From Steroidobacteraceae bacterium (GTDB lineage Bacteria; Pseudomonadota; Gammaproteobacteria; Steroidobacterales; Steroidobacteraceae), in the NCBI GenBank assembly GCA_021325695.1, contig JAJTCR010000112.1, positions 1 to 5,701 on the forward strand: DNA of 5,701 bases, read 5' to 3'. Shown in pieces: positions 4,823-5,701 of the stretch (the first letter of the stretch is position 1; every line of letters starts with the position of its first letter). The notes under the pieces are model-generated. The model was not told the DNA's origin. It did no database searches and was given only the letters and a program-made list of their open reading frames with translations. Made by a program: the position numbers and the translations under genes.

Positions 4823-5701
4823 ATGAACGCCTACGACTTTCGTCTCGCCTGGCACAGCATCCGGCGCAACCCGGGCCTCGCCGCGCTGATGGTGCTCGCC
4901 ATTGCGCTCGGCATCGCCGTGGTCGCGGTGACCTTCACGGTCTACCACGCGATGGCCACCAACCCGATCGAGCACAAGAGCGAGCGGCTCAACGCCGTCA
5001 CGATCGACACCTGGGACCCGCAGCAGCCCTACGACGAGGACCAGCCGGAGCACCCGCCGACGCTGATGACCTACAAGGACGCGACCCACCTGTACGGGTC
5101 GCAGGCCGCGCCGCGCGCACTGATCATGTACAAGTCCGGCGTGCTGGTGCTGCCGGAACGGCAGGGCGTGAAGGCGTTCGACGCGGTCACCCGCGTCACG
5201 ACGCACGAATTCTTCTCGATGTTCGACGTGCCCTTCCAGTACGGCGGCGGCTGGGACGTCGCGGCGGACCGCGGCCCGGAGCCGGTGGTCGTGTTGAGCG
5301 ACGAGACCAACCAGAAAGTCTTCGGCGGCGGCAACAGCGTCGGCCGCACGCTCCGGCTCGACAAGAACGATTACCGCGTGGTCGGCGTGCTGAAACCCTA
5401 CGCGCCGAGCCCGAAGTTCTTCGACCTCAACAACGGCTCGTTCGAGGACCCGGAAGACCTTTACCTGCCATTCGGCTGGGGCCGGGCCCTGGAGTTGCCG
5501 GTCTACGGCAACACGAATTGCTGGAAGGGCGAGACGATCAACTCCTACCAGGACTTCCTCAATTCCGAATGCGTCTGGTTGCAGATGTGGGCGGACCTGC
5601 CGGCGCTGGCGGACCGCGAAAAATTCCAGGCCTACCTGGACAACTACGCCCGCGCGCAGAAGGCCGCCGGGCGCATGCCACGACCGCTCAACAACCAGAT
5701 C
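4823..5701 (+). CDS. FtsX/MacB-type ABC transporter permease, N-terminal part (partial)
   Basis: The first 293 codons are present and the frame is open to the right edge. The protein starts MNAYDFRLAWHSIRRNPGLAA, an amphipathic cytoplasmic stretch typical of FtsX-fold permeases. One membrane segment follows (about 19-42, LAALMVLAIALGIAVVAVTFTVYH) and then a large periplasmic domain of the MacB core type. Within it, HEFFSMFDVPFQYGGGWD (129-145), PVVVLSDETNQKVFGG (154-169) and GRTLRLDKNDYRVVGVLKP (174-192) follow the usual order of the family: F-F-M-F/PF, PVVVLS, and 'G..L.L....Y.VVGV'. A less typical segment after about 193 contains Cys233 and Cys250, which could form a disulphide in the periplasm. 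The three C-terminal membrane helices expected for the family lie beyond the window. It would be the membrane partner of the preceding ATPase and the docking site for the HlyD-type adaptor. The substrate cannot be told from sequence. Confidence 0.92.
   Translation, partial: MNAYDFRLAWHSIRRNPGLAALMVLAIALGIAVVAVTFTVYHAMATNPIEHKSERLNAVTIDTWDPQQPYDEDQPEHPPTLMTYKDATHLYGSQAAPRALIMYKSGVLVLPERQGVKAFDAVTRVTTHEFFSMFDVPFQYGGGWDVAADRGPEPVVVLSDETNQKVFGGGNSVGRTLRLDKNDYRVVGVLKPYAPSPKFFDLNNGSFEDPEDLYLPFGWGRALELPVYGNTNCWKGETINSYQDFLNSECVWLQMWADLPALADREKFQAYLDNYARAQKAAGRMPRPLNNQI

Overview
The window is GC-rich throughout, with G or C dominating third codon positions. The gene families and the tightly packed, overlapping genes suggest a high-GC Gammaproteobacterium, most likely from the Xanthomonadales/Lysobacter neighbourhood. 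That placement is inferred from general resemblance of the ABC permease and adaptor proteins, not from a marker gene.

Layout. (1) Positions 1-1363, plus strand: the last 69 codons of an FtsX-type ABC permease, overlapping by one base a gene for an exported lipocalin-like protein of the CrtC/AttH family. This looks like the 3' end of an AttEFGH-like operon. (2) Positions 1366-2444, minus strand, convergent with the first operon and only 2 bases from it: a YpfJ-type membrane-anchored zinc metallopeptidase, followed after 5 bases by a small 74-residue protein with two predicted membrane segments. (3) Positions 2445-2701: a divergent intergenic region with a strong candidate sigma-54 (RpoN) promoter, an 18-bp enhancer-like palindrome about 110 bp upstream of the predicted transcription start, extra direct half-sites, an A-tract and smaller dyads. 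(4) Positions 2702-5701, plus strand: an operon of a HlyD/MacA-type membrane fusion protein, a MacB/LolD-type ABC ATPase, and an FtsX/MacB-type permease that runs off the right edge.

How the parts work together. The right-hand operon is a MacAB-like efflux or export system in which ATPase and permease are separate genes rather than fused as in MacB. The ATPase would drive conformational change in the FtsX-type permease, and the adaptor would connect the pump to an outer-membrane channel encoded elsewhere. The intergenic signals suggest the operon is silent until an NtrC-type enhancer-binding protein activates RNA polymerase-sigma-54. Such a regulator, probably with a histidine kinase, is predicted nearby but lies outside the window. 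The two ABC systems at the edges are of different kinds and need not be functionally linked. The sigma-54/enhancer architecture is the most interesting part of the window. I see no RNA genes, CRISPR arrays or insertion sequences.
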